From Parelaphostrongylus tenuis (Eukaryota > Nematoda > Chromadorea > Rhabditida > Metastrongylidae): a stretch of 64,000 nucleotides of DNA. A model generated the notes under the pieces. It was given only the letters and a program-made list of their open reading frames with translations, was not told the DNA's origin and made no database searches. Shown piece by piece: positions 51,490 through 63,734 of the stretch. Numbering within the stretch: the first letter of the stretch is position 1; every line of letters begins with the position of its first letter. The position numbers were made by a program, and so were the translations under genes. The stretch lies in the NCBI GenBank assembly GCA_019055375.1, contig JAHQIW010000302.1, positions 124,001 to 188,000 on the forward strand, written 5' to 3'.

Positions 51490-53874
51490 ACATGCAAATC
51501 GCCTTAGTGATAGTAGCGACGTGGAAACGTCGTTACGGTGAAAAAACGTGCAACTGTGGTTTCCACGTTTTCACCACTCTATTCCAGTCAATGTCATATG
51601 GCTGTTCTTCAGACAATGCTCCTAACATGCGACTTGTTTTAAATTTCACAGATTTCATTTCACAGAAGATTAAATCTATTCCATAAACGAGCAGTTTATT
51701 CTAAGTAAAATAGGGAATGTGCCCACTACTTCAGAGATAAGCACGTATGCTTCAGAAGAAGCGGTGGAAGATGTTCATATAGGGAAGTTTAATCATTCGT
51801 GATCTCACTGAACATGTTATTGTGACTCTTTAGAGCAACAGTCATTTAACATCATTGAGTAGAAGACGCTGATCCCGAACAAACAATGCCTGTTTTCAAA
51901 AGGTCTTGTAGCATGAAAGCATGATAGGATAGGAATGACATCAGAATGACAATATGTGATCGCTTTTTGCGTGACATTCACCGACAATTGGCAGCATCTC
52001 ATTATCGTACGTCGTTCGCATTTCCAGAATTTTTCGGACACCACCTTTGGTCTTGTTCAATGATCGGGATCACTTGACAATTTCTAATTCGAGAAAGAAA
52101 TTAGGATCGCCAAAAAACCAGCGTACCTTTTTTCAATTGGTAGAAAATGACTGATTATGACCTACTTTTAGTAAATTTTATGTTCACTGTATTTGCATTT
52201 AGCGCTCTTCATTTTAGATAAATTCGGAGGTCGTTTTAGATGTTTGCATGTACATTGAAAGAATTCAGCAGTCCTTTTCGTATAAGTGTTGAATGTCATT
52301 GGAATTTTTTTCGACAATTCATTATGTAAAACGGCTGATGGGCAGTCAATATAAACCAACAGTGAGCAGTTCAAGAATTGTAAACGACAATTATTGGGGT
52401 TAATTCTACTAAGTTTACAAGTTTCTTCATGTGAGACAGTCGTAATTTTGCTGTTTACCTTTATGGAACGGCAGAACAGTCGATTCTACTTATATGAAAT
52501 ATGAGAAGCACGATAAGCTCTATATGGAGCCCCTTTTTCAATTGCTTTTCACCGTACTATGAATAAGTTTGAACATGCAACTAACCTGACGTTTTCTCTT
52601 AAAAGCACATTGGGAGTTGAAGAAGACATCTATTCATCAAGCATCTTCTCAGGGACTTCAATGTTTGCCTTTGACAAATGAAAAACACACTTGCGTAGCC
52701 ATACATGAATATAAATCCTCACATGTCGGGGGATCTACCATAATCTACATTTAAGCATAATGCCCACAGCATAGCTATTTCAAGAGGTCTGTAACTTTTC
52801 CCAGTACGATTCGCAGTTCTCAGTGTTTCGGAAGGTATAGACTGAATGATACTAAGTGCTGTGCTACTAGGCCATGGATTACACTATCCTGCATCTCAGC
52901 AACATTTGACTATCAAGGCAAACTGGTAAGTGTCAAGTTCATTCGGTAGTTAAACTCTTCTAGAGATGAGAATGTTGCCCAAATTATTCTATCTATCCAA
53001 ACTCTAAACACTTCGTTGAGAGCTATCAGAACCATCTCTCTTTCAAAGAGTATCCAAAAATGTGACAAAGTCACCATAAAACGACAGTTGGATAATAATT
53101 TCCCGCTAACGCATTTGCTCCACAATTCAAAGTTGACATATCACATACCATTTCCAAAAAAAAATCAATGAATGAGAAAATAGGTGTTTTGACAAGGTGC
53201 AAAATCGCAGGCAGGTTGAGTTCCTTTCAATGCGCGATTTGTTTCGATGTTGTGAAACGCACAGCGATAAGGTAGCACAGGAGCAGGTAGTGCCCCGATT
53301 TAGTGAAACCTAGTATGACTATGACAACAGTTTGGATGTTGATCACCTCAGCTGGGTTCCTGTCACAATTGTACTTTTTCTCAATATGATTGCAATGGTA
53401 TAAAGCATTTGACGCCAGGTAAAAAGGATAAGGTAACCTTCGTTAAGAGCTACAATACAAGCATATTCAGCATCGAGATCGGAAGAACTTGTGATGCTAG
53501 TCGTCGAATCACGAAACATCATGAGCATCGACGCGTGTTAGGAAAATCCTGTAGGTGCGGAGTAAACAAAGTAAACAACAATTTCATACTTGAATCATCT
53601 GCTGTTTTGATTTGATTTCAATGGCTTTTGCAACCTAGGATTTGTTTGTTTCTCCTCAGTTTTCTAACTGCACGACGTTCGAAATAGAGCACATAGTACG
53701 CGGCCCTGGTGGCAAATCTCGAGACCTTCATGTTTCTATGAAAGTCAACACCGTCACTATGGGCAGTCGGTAGTGTTTATGGGTAGGATAGAGCTTTACT
53801 GCCACTTCAATCTCCTTACAAAATCGGCAACGATGTTTTTACTGTTTACTCATTAATTTCTGGAAATCGAGAAA
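51490..53874. other. Intergenic region between the transporter and the Penelope-like element
   Basis: Nothing coding is recognised. A short perfect-type hairpin GTAGCGACGT/ACGTCGTTAC lies at about 51511-51534, just beyond the hammerhead-like core at 51449-51482. Confidence 0.35.
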
Positions 53875-55060
53875 ACTTATCCTGATTAGCTGACGCGAGT
53901 TGATAAAGTAGTCATAGTAAATCGGCTGACGTTTCGGCGACCCGACTTCTTTCAGAGCCTGGGCGTATGTAGTATTAGTCTATTTGAATAATTTGGATGG
54001 TCTTATTTATATGCTGCCTAGGTCAAGTTAGAAGATCAAACGAAGAAAGGGCGCGGGATCTCGTGTGATGGTGACGCATTCGTCCTTACGGTTCATTTAG
54101 GGGTTTTTGGCGTTTATCCAAAAAGCCTCAAGAGTTTTGCGCGTGGATGTTCTTGATTTGTGTGCTAGGATCGTGGCAGTCACATCATAATCTGTGTTGT
54201 TGTGTTTTGTGACCTATGTAGGCCTAAAGGATTGTTTTTATCGATTTTAGATTTGCTATCTCGATGTGCTTTTATGCGGATGAAAAGTGGTCTACCCATT
54301 TCCACCACATATTCTTCATCGCATGTCTTACATGTTACAAAGTAATTTGTGCCCGATCTCATATAATCATCTCCTTCCTCTCCGTTAAGGCAGATTATAG
54401 AGTTTTTGGTGTCGCACAATTGATAGTAAAGTCTATTGCGGATAGCTAATGGCGTAGGGTGGGAGGTGGGATTTTAGTGACTACCACGGAATTTTCAAGA
54501 TCGCATCTTTAGGCACCTTTTAATTGTGCTACTGATTCCGTTTGATACAAATGGCAGTTTGAAAGGAATTACATCCAGGAAAGGAGTATTGTTTTTGGAG
54601 GTCTAATTCTATTTCTTAAATCTTCCCGAGTGGCGAATGTTTTGTAGCCGTTTGAAATGGCAATTTTTCGTGCGAAGCTTAGTGAATCGCTCCTTTCCTC
54701 TTCTCCACTGCACAAATCTTCAGCCGCTCTAAACATATTCTTAATTAGCGACTTTTCAATTTGTGAAGTATCAGAGGAAGGGTGATTGACCAAAATGTTT
54801 TTGTTACTTGGTTTTCGATACCATCTTATACTATAGCCACTATCTAAAAGCTTTACTTGGATATTTAAGAATGGAAGCCAGCTCTCGTTTGGACTCTCTC
54901 GTGTAAATTTTGATAAGATCCTCCGAATTATTCAAGTAGACTAATACTACATACGCCCAAGCTCTGATGAAGCCGGGTCGCCGAAACGTCAGCCGAATTA
55001 CTACTACTACTTTACCAACCTCGCGTCAGCTAATCAAGTTTTCTCAATTTTCGTAAATCA
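53875..55060 (-). mobile_element. Penelope-like element (5' truncated) with inverted hammerhead-like ends
   Basis: The internal part codes on the - strand for the end of a Penelope-type reverse transcriptase followed by a GIY-YIG endonuclease domain. It is framed by an inverted repeat of about 135 bp, 53875-54010 against 54915-55060, with only scattered differences. Each arm contains a hammerhead-like core: on the + strand CTGATGA at 54964 then GAAACGTC at 54983; on the - strand a decayed CTGAAAGAA then GAAACGTC (53956-53929). Hammerhead motifs are a reported hallmark of Penelope-like elements. The inverted, rather than direct, arrangement and the lack of the RT 5' half suggest an abortive insertion or rearranged dimer. 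Confidence 0.75.
54180..54930 (-). pseudogene. Penelope-like RT C-terminus plus GIY-YIG domain (broken ORF)
   Basis: From 54930 downward the - strand reads an FTRESPNESWLPFLNIQVKL segment, then WYRKPSNKN. A frame shift follows, then 54793-54569 with VNHPSSD...IKNMFRAAEDLC and LARKIA/SNGY-type residues; this is the thumb region of Penelope reverse transcriptases. After a gap, 54419-54180 encodes NYFVTCKTCDEEYVVEMGRPLFIRIKAHRDS in two consecutive blocks: the GIY-YIG endonuclease with Cys-x-x-Cys, the R-x-x-x-R-I-K-x-H core and PLGLH. The second motif is YVV rather than YIG, suggesting loss of activity. The catalytic RT palm is absent. Confidence 0.75.
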
Positions 55061-55646
55061 ATTAATAATGCCGAGGTTTATAAAAAGTCTGTCTTTTAAA
55101 TTGTTTACTCATTATTTGAGCTCCGCATGGAAATGGAGATCTTTTACTAGTGTTACTGGGAGGATTGATCATCTGCCCTATTTTACAGTTTAACACCGAC
55201 AACCTCCTCTGTCTCGGTGAAGAGGTAGCTCAGGAGGTACCGGCATCGCAGAATATCAATCAACTGTCCCACTGTTAATGGTCTAATGACTCCAGTGAGA
55301 CTTTGAGGGTTGCTTGTCAAATTTTTACATGATTCTACATAAAAAATTATTTACAATTTGCTCGCTCTTGCAGTGTGAGTTGTTTGAGCGTCTAACACTT
55401 TATGCTGGATTAAATAACAATTAAATAATTGACTGAACGAATTTCTTCAGAAGAATTTGACATTTTCCGTCGTATTTCTCAATAGTAGAAATTTCCCATG
55501 AATGCCGCATCTTTCGCATCAAAGCCTTTCCATGAGATGAAACTACAGAGAGGGTCGGCTAGTTTCAAGAAACCCGCCAGAATAACCACTCCTCCCTCAT
55601 TTGGATGAGCATTGGACCCTCATGCTCACTTCTTGTTTAGGCATAA

Positions 55647-55860
55647 CTAGCCAAGCATACAAGCCAGTGGCACAACCACTATGAGCGCCTTAGGTTTCGT
55701 AGCCACAAGCGGCGTTGGAACTCTCTGGCGCCGATTTACGACGAGTCGCGTGTTGCTGACCGTAAATCTGTCATAAAGTCCCGCGGTGCCCTTCAACCAA
55801 TCAGCCACTAAAATGTCGCCCCAGACATATTTCTGTTGCGACATGACGACCGCCACAACT
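55647..55860 (-). other. Unrecognised open frame with raised GC
   Basis: The - strand is open for about 70 codons: SQQKYVWGDILVADWLKGTA, then RLVVNRRQRVPTPLVATKPK and a hydrophobic end before a stop. The opposite strand is also open. A donor-like GTAAGTG on the - strand at about 55876 lies just upstream. Possibly a transposon fragment. Confidence 0.25.
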
Positions 55861-56289
55861 CTTTATAACACACTTACATCATCAAAACAACCTGTTCCTC
55901 TATCACCACCATGTCACCAGAAGTCCTTATTCATAACGCTCTCGTACGCAAACAAGACCGCCGGAACGTACGTAAGCCAGTGACATACCGAACCATGAGA
56001 ATATTTGAACCAGCCTCTTGAAAAATATTGAAGTTCTATAACGAGGTTTTCAGAAAATTATTGAGTGAGAGGCTCTTATAGTGTTATATACTGGCCTGAA
56101 AATCTTTTCGACAGGCCTCCAACGACACTCATAAGGAAGTTATGGCGATAGAGTTATCAAAAGCCAAACGCGCAAAATCGACGTCAATATAGAACGACAA
56201 TGCACTGAACATCCATATAAGAATTTTCAAAAGCTGAAGAACTATTAAGTTAAGTAGACAGCTCCTTAATAGCCGCTGAAAATCTGAGG

Positions 56290-56830
56290 TTTTGTGGTAA
56301 ATTCAATTGAAGACAACAATAATGTTTTTTGAAACAAAGTCCATCATTATCCATGGTATTCTGCCAACGATCTGCACGCCTCTGGATCGACTAGAATGAA
56401 GCCAATCCTTGGGCTTTCAATCAAGAAACTCGTTACATGCCTCTTCACCTTGATCAAACGTTTCCAATCAGTGTCCACGCAGGAAATGTTTCATTGAGCA
56501 GAAAAGACCATAACGGAAGACGCAGCATCTGGACTGTAGGGTGAGTACGGCAAACCTTGACTCCGTCCATTTCATCAAACCTTTCCTCAGTCTTCTTTGC
56601 GGTGTGAAGTTAGTTACTGTCTTGCTGAAACAGCGCGTTTTCGGCAAATCATTGTCGGGTACTTCAGAACCAGCGTTACCTTGCAAGTTTCCCATGGATG
56701 TTTTCCCGAAATTTCCCATAAATTTACGATAACCGATACTATATGAAACAAACGTAACATCTGAATTTTTCGCGGGTATTGAGCACCTTCTTTCAACCTA
56801 ATAGAAGGGAATAATGAAGCGCTAATGTCA
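56290..56830 (-). pseudogene. Mariner transposase C-terminal relic, copy 1
   Basis: The - strand carries broken mariner C-terminal sequence: a KTKERFDEMD-like helix, an LPYSPD-type block, a [12 protein letters not shown] stretch (family: H-L-F-x-S-L/M-x-x-F-L-x-G), then a Q-x-E-E-A helix and a short 3' tail. It is clearly related to the copy at 59310-59860 in the same orientation. Several stops and shifts are present. It lies just downstream of the Snail-family gene. Confidence 0.7.
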
Positions 56831-57600
56831 TATTGACGTTAAGGGATAACCCATCAATCAACCCCTCATAGATATTCCCACTTGTATACTGGAGTCTGAA
56901 GTAATCTGTCATCAAACCAGTTGACATGTTGCAAACAGAAACAACCAATAACTGATGTTTACTTGGAATAATAAAAAAATACTTCCTTCATAAAACAGCA
57001 ATATTAGACGATGGACTACTTTTAGTTATGGTATACATGAGAGGTGACATACAGAAACGAAAATGGTTGATGTCACTTATAAAGGCACAAAATCAAAGGC
57101 AAAAGGCTCGATAAAGAATATAAACTGTGAAATACATGCAAAAATATATTATTACTATATAAATTTCTATAATGAGATTCAAAATGATAACATTAAAAGC
57201 TTAAAGACTTTGTTGAGATGTAAAAATGTCAACAACTATTTATTCTATGACCTTAACTGAGTAAGCCGTTGTGAATGAGGTCTAAGTTAGAACTCTTAAT
57301 CTCGGATACATGGAATTACGAAGCTCATTAGACCAATTCGATGCTCAAAAATACATTCTATTTACATTCCACACACTTTTCACCTTGTTTTGTTCTCTTG
57401 TTTCAAGATCGTTGACAGTTGGCAACACCGGTTCACTCAAATTCAACGTGAAAATTTTGATGAAGTCAAGAATTAAGAGTCTGAGACAATGTTAGTGAAC
57501 AATGAAGCTCGAAAAAGGTAGTTATTCTCACAAAGGTATTAGTCTCATGATTGAGCACCCGACAAGTGGAAAGCAATCCCTCAATTCCATAAACTCCATT

Positions 57601-60600
57601 TCACTTGAACAAGGCCGACGGATGAGAGCTAAAGGTGGCAGATTTTCCTCTTGCGGTCGTAGAGGACGACGAACGATAGCATGCCGACTCCTCGTGCTTA
57701 GTAAGGTAAGATTTCAGTGCGAACCGTTTCCCACAGCGCGAGCACAGATGGGGCTTCTCATCTACAAAAATCAACATGACTACTTGACCGATTTTCACTA
57801 ATTTTCCTAGATGCTCGAAAAATATCATTAATTATAACACTGTAATGCTTATTTTGTGGTTGAAAAAATGTAGCGCACTGCCGCTTGTGCATAACAACAT
57901 ATGATAAGCTATCAAAACAGCTACAACATCGAAGGTAACGTATGATCGTTTCTGAAAATGACAACTATTCCACGAAAAATTGCAGTGATAATTGATCGCG
58001 ACGTTCTTGTCTTATATTTTGATGTAAAGAACAACGCGAATCACTTACTACTATGCGTTTGTACATGTGCTCGAAGATTGCTTTTATCAGCAAATGCCTT
58101 GCCACAAATACTGCAGGCAAACGGCTTCTCACCAGCTAAAATCAAAGTCTACAACAACGAAGAAGAGGGTAATTGGTTGGGGAAAAAGTTCTGAGAAAAT
58201 GCTTGCAACTCTATTGGGTGTAGGCCATGTTTTTGCTTTTGAGGTCATTTGAAAGCCCGTCTTCTCCCGCGTTGATTGGTATATAATTCAATAACTTGGT
58301 ATATGACTGGTATATAACTGTCTTCGCCCCAAGCCAGATTGATGCGTTCACTTACTACCGCTGCATTTGAACCCAACACCACCCATTCGTGCATCATCAA
58401 CAACCTAATTTGCTCGCTTGTTAATTTTATTATGGAATAAGTAGATAAGTTATATACCAATCAACGCGGGAGAAGGCGGGCTTTCAAATGAGCCCAAAAA
58501 CACAAAAAATGGCCGACATTCAAAAAAGTTACAAGCATTTTCGCAGAACTTTTCTCCATTTTACTATAACAAATATATATTCATTAATGTTGAGAGATGT
58601 GCAAAACTTTGTACGTCGAACGGGATTCGAACTCGCAGTGCTAACTATTGTATTACGGGAGCTCTTTCTGCCATCAGTCTTCCTTCAACGCAATCGTGTC
58701 AAAGTGTCAGCTACCAACCGTCAACGGTTTGGCTTAGCGAGCCAATATCAGCATTAAACCCCGTCACGCTGCCAGATACTGGATATATGTATAATCTATT
58801 GGAATTCCTTTTATTTAACAGCTTTTAGTGGTCGTATGATATTAAAAATACATATAAAATAATGCTCAGTAATGTGCAGTGACGAGTTTGACTCTAGTCC
58901 GACTTTTAGAGTTTTGCACATCACTCGATTAATGAGAAAGAAGGCTAGATAATGAAAAATATGTGCGTATATTTGTGATTGGCAAGAATTCTCTATTCAA
59001 GCTCTTCTTTAGAAATGGATGATGTTATAACTATACATCTTATAATACTGAGTGAAATGCTAAATCTCCAACCTCGATTGGGTCTGAACCCACATCTCAC
59101 CCTTTCCGTGGCGTGTACTATAGCAGAATAGGCACGACGCGGGTTCAACTTCCTCCGATGTTCATAGTTTTGTATATCACTGAGCATTTTGGATATGTGT
59201 GTATATTTGATATTGTAAAGCTTTTTGTGTTGAGTAAATACAATGTGACATCAAATAAATACTTATCGAACTGTGAACGCTCTAGCCAACAAAATATTCA
59301 CCATTTCAAGGTTGAATAAAAAGTTCCCTAATCCCCGCTGAAATTTCAAAGTTAGTACTTAGATTCAAATGGAACCACAATAACTAATCTCAAATAAAGA
59401 CCACCATTATCCACGATCTTCTCCCATCGATCTGTAAGCTTCCGGATCTGCTCGAAATACCATTACGTGGGCTTTGAATCAACGAAACTCCTGACATGCC
59501 CCTTCAACTTGATCAAATGTCTCAAATCGACGTCCAGGCAGGAAATGTTTCATGGAGCAGAAATTAAACCATAATCGGAAGGCGGCTCTGGAGTGTAGGC
59601 TGGGTGCGGCAAGACCTCAACTCCCTCCAGTTCATCAAACTTTTCCTTTGTCTTCTTTGAAGTGTGAGGTTTGGCATTGTCTTATAAAACAGTGAACGCT
59701 ATTGACGAATCAATGTTGGGTACTTTTCCTTCAGCATCAGGAGCTTCTTATGAAAATAATGCTGAGAAATTCCCACGAATAACCGATACTGTATGAAACA
59801 AACATAGAATTTGAATTTTTCGCTAGTGTTAACTTTTTCTTCCAACTAGTATTTTCAACAACACAAGTCACAGATCGCCCCTCAATCTACCGTAGGGGTC
59901 ACTCATAATTATGGAGTGAAAAAGTTGGATCAGCTTCATGAGATTTCAACTTATACTTGTACCCACAAAATCTCAATGCATTACCACATTAACGGGCTCA
60001 CAATTATTTTAGCCGTGAGACTTGGTAACTAAAAAGCCATATGAAAATAGAATTTGCTCAAACTCCCGTTTTTACCCTATGATATGTAAAGGCACGAGAT
60101 TTGGTGTTGTAGTGTTCACGAAGATTCACGTAGACATTTATTTTCTAATCCTAGCCTTAATTGTAGGAACGAACTGAAAAGCATCTGTGCTAGCGAGAAG
60201 TGTAGGAAAACACCGAAACATATGTCTAGCACTATAGATGCCGTAGCAGACGTCTGAAAAACTCAAAAAATGCTACCAGATCTTCGCGGTATTACGTAGG
60301 ACCACCACTCCACCGCGTGCACCACTAGCGCCATATCGAACGAGAAACGACGTAAGCCATTTCTGAGCTCAGTACTTTCATAGATGTGGAAATGGACTGT
60401 CCAAACATACTCAAAGACTACGCCGTTCAATCACTATTGAAGTGACAAATCACATTTTACCTTTACTATTCGTGACCATAAAAAGGTCAATACTGGATAT
60501 CTGGAAAAGCTCTCCAAAACTTTTTCTAATTTTTGGTAATTATTTGATGGCCCAAATCTTGACGATTCCAAAGTTAGATATGATTTTCAAAAAATTTTCA

Positions 60601-63528
60601 AAAGACGCTGCGAAAGCGAAAAGATTTTCACGTTTTGCAAGTGGAGTTTTCTTCGTATATAAGAGTTATGCATGCACGAAAAGCATACATTTAACATGCA
60701 GAGAAAATTTAGAAATATTAGAGTATCACGGAAAACCTAGAGTTTTTTCAAGGTGAACGAATCACAAGCAAAATTTTCGAAGTTAGAAAAAAAACGACAC
60801 ACATGTTCGTGAAAGCATGCAAGCCGATTTGCTTGCATACGAAACCATAAGATGTGCAAATATTGTTGAAAATATGATCTTGAAATAACTTTAAAGTGAG
60901 ATATTATGAATGAAAGCTATAACTTAATAACATGTCTACTTGAGCAAATGGAACTATACTCCAAACTCACTGTTATAATGTTGAGAATTAGCACGAAAGG
61001 GAAAAATAACAGGGAAAAAACAACTCAGAACTAGAGAAAGGTGTAAAATCACAATTTCATAGTTTCTTCTGCATTTTTGCCTTTCTTTTATGAAAAATCG
61101 GAGAAACAGCGGATTGAATAAAGGGTTCTGCATAGAGAAATCGAAAACATAATTATTTTGCAGTGAATTACGAAAAGAAAGAAATTACCATAAGGAAAAA
61201 TAACCTACTATGGGTGCGCAAATGCCCCTGCAACAGCCAATGACGACCAAAACTCTTTCCGCAAATCTCACAATGACATTCGCGCTCCTTCTTAACTTTC
61301 GTTAGTAGTGGAGATGGAGTAGAAGGTGAACCTCAAATACAAGTGATATTTTTGATAGAGAAATCTTGGAATAAGTCTAATGAACAGAGGGTGAATGGCT
61401 CAGTAGTAACGATACCAAATATCGTGAATACGGTGCTGAGGTGGAGAAACTGATACCGTACTTGTCAGGGAAATGTTCACTCCTGGTAATCCAAGTGGGG
61501 ATGCCCTAGCCCGGATAATCTAGAACCTAAGGAGAAATCAAGTCGACCAGCATTTAGCGAAATTCAACGCCAAGGGATAACGCTTAATCAGCAACCGAAC
61601 CCACACGGGAACAATGTCGTAGGTCATTATGGATGCGAGGAAACGAGTTAGATCCATGAAATGCCGGTATCAATGTAGTAAGTAGAACTCTGAAGTACTG
61701 CAGCCATTCTTCCCGCAACAACGATCCGGATTTCCTATTACAGTGACGTCATATAATTTATCAGTGTAGTCTACCAAATTCTTGATGGTATCAACAATCA
61801 TACGCAGCGTTCTTGTAAAAGTGTGTTTTTTCTAAACCTAATTTAATTTGAAAAGACAATGAGAGACATCAAAGAGTGATGAGGATAGAATAGAGAAGAG
61901 TAAAGTATGGAAGAAGAAAGATGAAAAAATATTCTGATGAAACTTAGAGTCTGTAAATATATAAAATATAAGATAGTGGATAAAAGTTCGCCTTTGATCA
62001 GCTTTTGACGGGTGTCCCATGTATTCCCACGACTTCATCGGTGATCGTTTGAAGCGATTGTATGTGTATCTGGGCCATGCAATGAGTTGCTGTGGCCCAC
62101 AAATCTATTCAGTCAGTGATACTATCCTCTCAGACATGTCCGGTACCTACTTGCTGGTCTCAAAGCTACGAAAGTTGTAATGAGCACATGATGCAGAATC
62201 GCAGATCGAACCCATGGCCAAGTGTACATTGCGCGGCATCTCTAACCATCGCGTTACATCACTCAGCTGGATCCTTATCACAGCTTTTTTTCCACTTGAA
62301 TCCTAGTACCTCTAGCATTCAATTCGTCTCTCCGCGTTCATCGCCTTGTTGAGGATTTGTCTTGTTCATGAATGTCGTAGAAACTGGCTAAGCACATCTT
62401 GCTATCTGGAGGATAGCCAGAAAGGGGTGTTCCATTGGGCTATCTGATTGCTGGAGAATGTTGGGGAAGGGGATCAAAACCGTGTCGTGTTGCGCCGAGC
62501 ATTACTAATCACTTTGCCATCGAACTCTGTGAACATAAAGCTATTAAAAATCGTAATAAAACTATTGCAAGTTCTTTCTATTTTCAAAAAATCTACCGTA
62601 AATTGCATTACACTGTGGAGATCTCGACTTATGGCCTTCAAATATTGATTTACACCAGGACGATGGCCTAAGTTCGTAAATTTTGTAATAATAAGACTTT
62701 AGTGGCACTTACTGCTTTCATTACTTGTGGTCATACTCGACGACGGTGATGATGAAGTGAGCGTAGTAATTTTTGGTGAGATTGTGAACGGGTTGAGGTG
62801 AGTGGATGGGAGTGGTGGATACGGTATCATCACCGACGGGCATGAGATGGAGTACTTTCTCTGAATGTAACATTACAATGAGATGTTCATCTCTAAACTA
62901 ATATGATGGCGAGGCAAATCGCCATTTGCTCCACAAAGAAAACTAAGAGTAGGGATTACAAGCCTAAATATTTTTATGTTTCTCAAAAGGGTGTGTCCTA
63001 TTAACCTCCCTGTATCTAATTCTGCCGCTTAACTAGGCTTAAGCTTACCAGACCTCCAGAAGTGACATACTTCTCCAAAACTTTCCAGAAGCTTCTCCAG
63101 AATTGTTGACCTTCATGATACTTTATCGAACACTTTGGCGTGAATCAGTCTTAATCCTAAGAGATTAGAGCCTTACGAAACACTATACCACACATGTGTG
63201 TCGGAAACATCGGTACAAGACAACCTATTCCATCCCCAGAATCGATACTGTTGAGGTAACTGTACAAGCTTACTGTGGGCGCGACACACAATAGCGTGTC
63301 GGTCCGCAGGTCTCCTATCATAATTCCAATATGTACTGCTGATATCGCTCTGTATTTGCTGTATTTTTTTTTTGTTAAAAAATGTCGATTTGTAGACGGT
63401 TTATCTATATTGGATTTGTCAACAACAGATTGTAGATGTGCTAGCGTAAGGGCGACCTCAGCAACAAAACTGAAAGGCTGATCGAGATTCGCATCTTCGT
63501 CCTCCTCAGACCGATCCAACTGATTATC
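57601..63528 (-). CDS. Snail/Scratch-family C2H2 zinc-finger transcription factor (5' part uncertain)
   Basis: Nuclear DNA-binding protein; Snail-family factors bind E-box-type sites and usually repress. Exons in transcription order: 63528-63457 (tentative, acidic), 62860-62713, 61331-61209, 58135-58049, 57761-57601. All junction phases agree. Exon 62860-62713 is Pro/Ser/Thr-rich without fingers. The next three exons give three fingers: [25 protein letters not shown], [21 protein letters not shown] with a TGEKP linker, and a last C2HC finger with [31 protein letters not shown] and the terminal KHEESAC are family signatures; ALKSYL leans to Scratch and KHEES to Snail. Most relatives have four or five fingers, so one or two N-terminal fingers are absent or lie in unseen exons. 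No SNAG start peptide was found, so the first exon probably lies beyond 64000. The stop is at 57601-57603. Confidence 0.88.
58186..58562. repeat. Foldback element in a Snail intron
   Basis: Arms 58186-58290 and 58445-58562 are inverted repeats of about 100 bp. The inner part is nearly identical (GAAAGCCCG ... CTTCTCCCGCGTTGATTGGT); the outer part is more diverged (AAGTTCTG ... GAAAATGCTTG). The central 150 bp are unique. It lies 50 bp from the acceptor of exon 58135-58049, so it is transcribed in the pre-mRNA and could form a strong hairpin. Confidence 0.7.
58585..59205. repeat. Cluster of decayed tRNA-like element copies in a Snail intron
   Basis: Three partial copies of the GTGCAAAAC/GTTTTGCAC-edged family lie close together. 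At 58595-58650 there is a - strand B box GAGTTCGAATCCCG. At 58818-58935 are a TTTAACAGCTTTTAGTGGTC hairpin module and GTTTTGCACATCACTC. At 59065-59200 there is a palindromic copy with B-box-like sequence on both strands (GGGTTCAACTTCC on +, GTGGGTTCAGACC on -). Confidence 0.5.
59310..59860 (-). pseudogene. Mariner transposase C-terminal relic, copy 2, in a Snail intron
   Basis: Aligns by eye with 56290-56830 over nearly its full length. Shared runs include the segment around GCAGGAAATGTTTCAT (56480 and 59537) and the one around GATACTATATGAAACAAACG (56735 and 59787, with differences). It is more decayed, with internal deletions. Located in the intron between Snail exons 61331-61209 and 58135-58049. 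Confidence 0.65.
62060..62275 (-). mobile_element. tRNA-derived SINE-like repeat in a Snail intron
   Basis: The - strand reads GTAACGCGATGGTTAGAGATG (A-box region, 21-nt span) and, after about 30 nt, GGGTTCGATCTGC (B box). The body has ACTATCCTCTCAGACATGTC, like the 10.9-kb copy. It lies between Snail exons 62860-62713 and 61331-61209. Confidence 0.55.
63457..63528 (-). CDS. Tentative upstream exon of the Snail-family gene
   Basis: An acidic open stretch ([17 protein letters not shown]) runs between an AG acceptor at 63530-63529 and a GT at 63456-63455. It ends in phase 0, as the next exon (62860) requires. The donor GTCGCC is weak. The frame stays open further downstream, so the exact 3' edge is unsure. 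Confidence 0.4.
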
Positions 63529-63734
63529 CTAGTGGAGAAGTAAATGTTGAATTTTGATCCTCACCAGTCACTGATAGAGCGGATAAGATAGGAAGATGAA
63601 GCAGCTCGGAGTTGATCCATTCTTATTGGATGCGCTCTGCTTCATTAAGCATCGTCTGAGATGGTAATTGACATCGGATCTACATAATAACTCAAAAATT
63701 TCTTATTTCACCGCCTCCATGTCAGCGCATTTTT

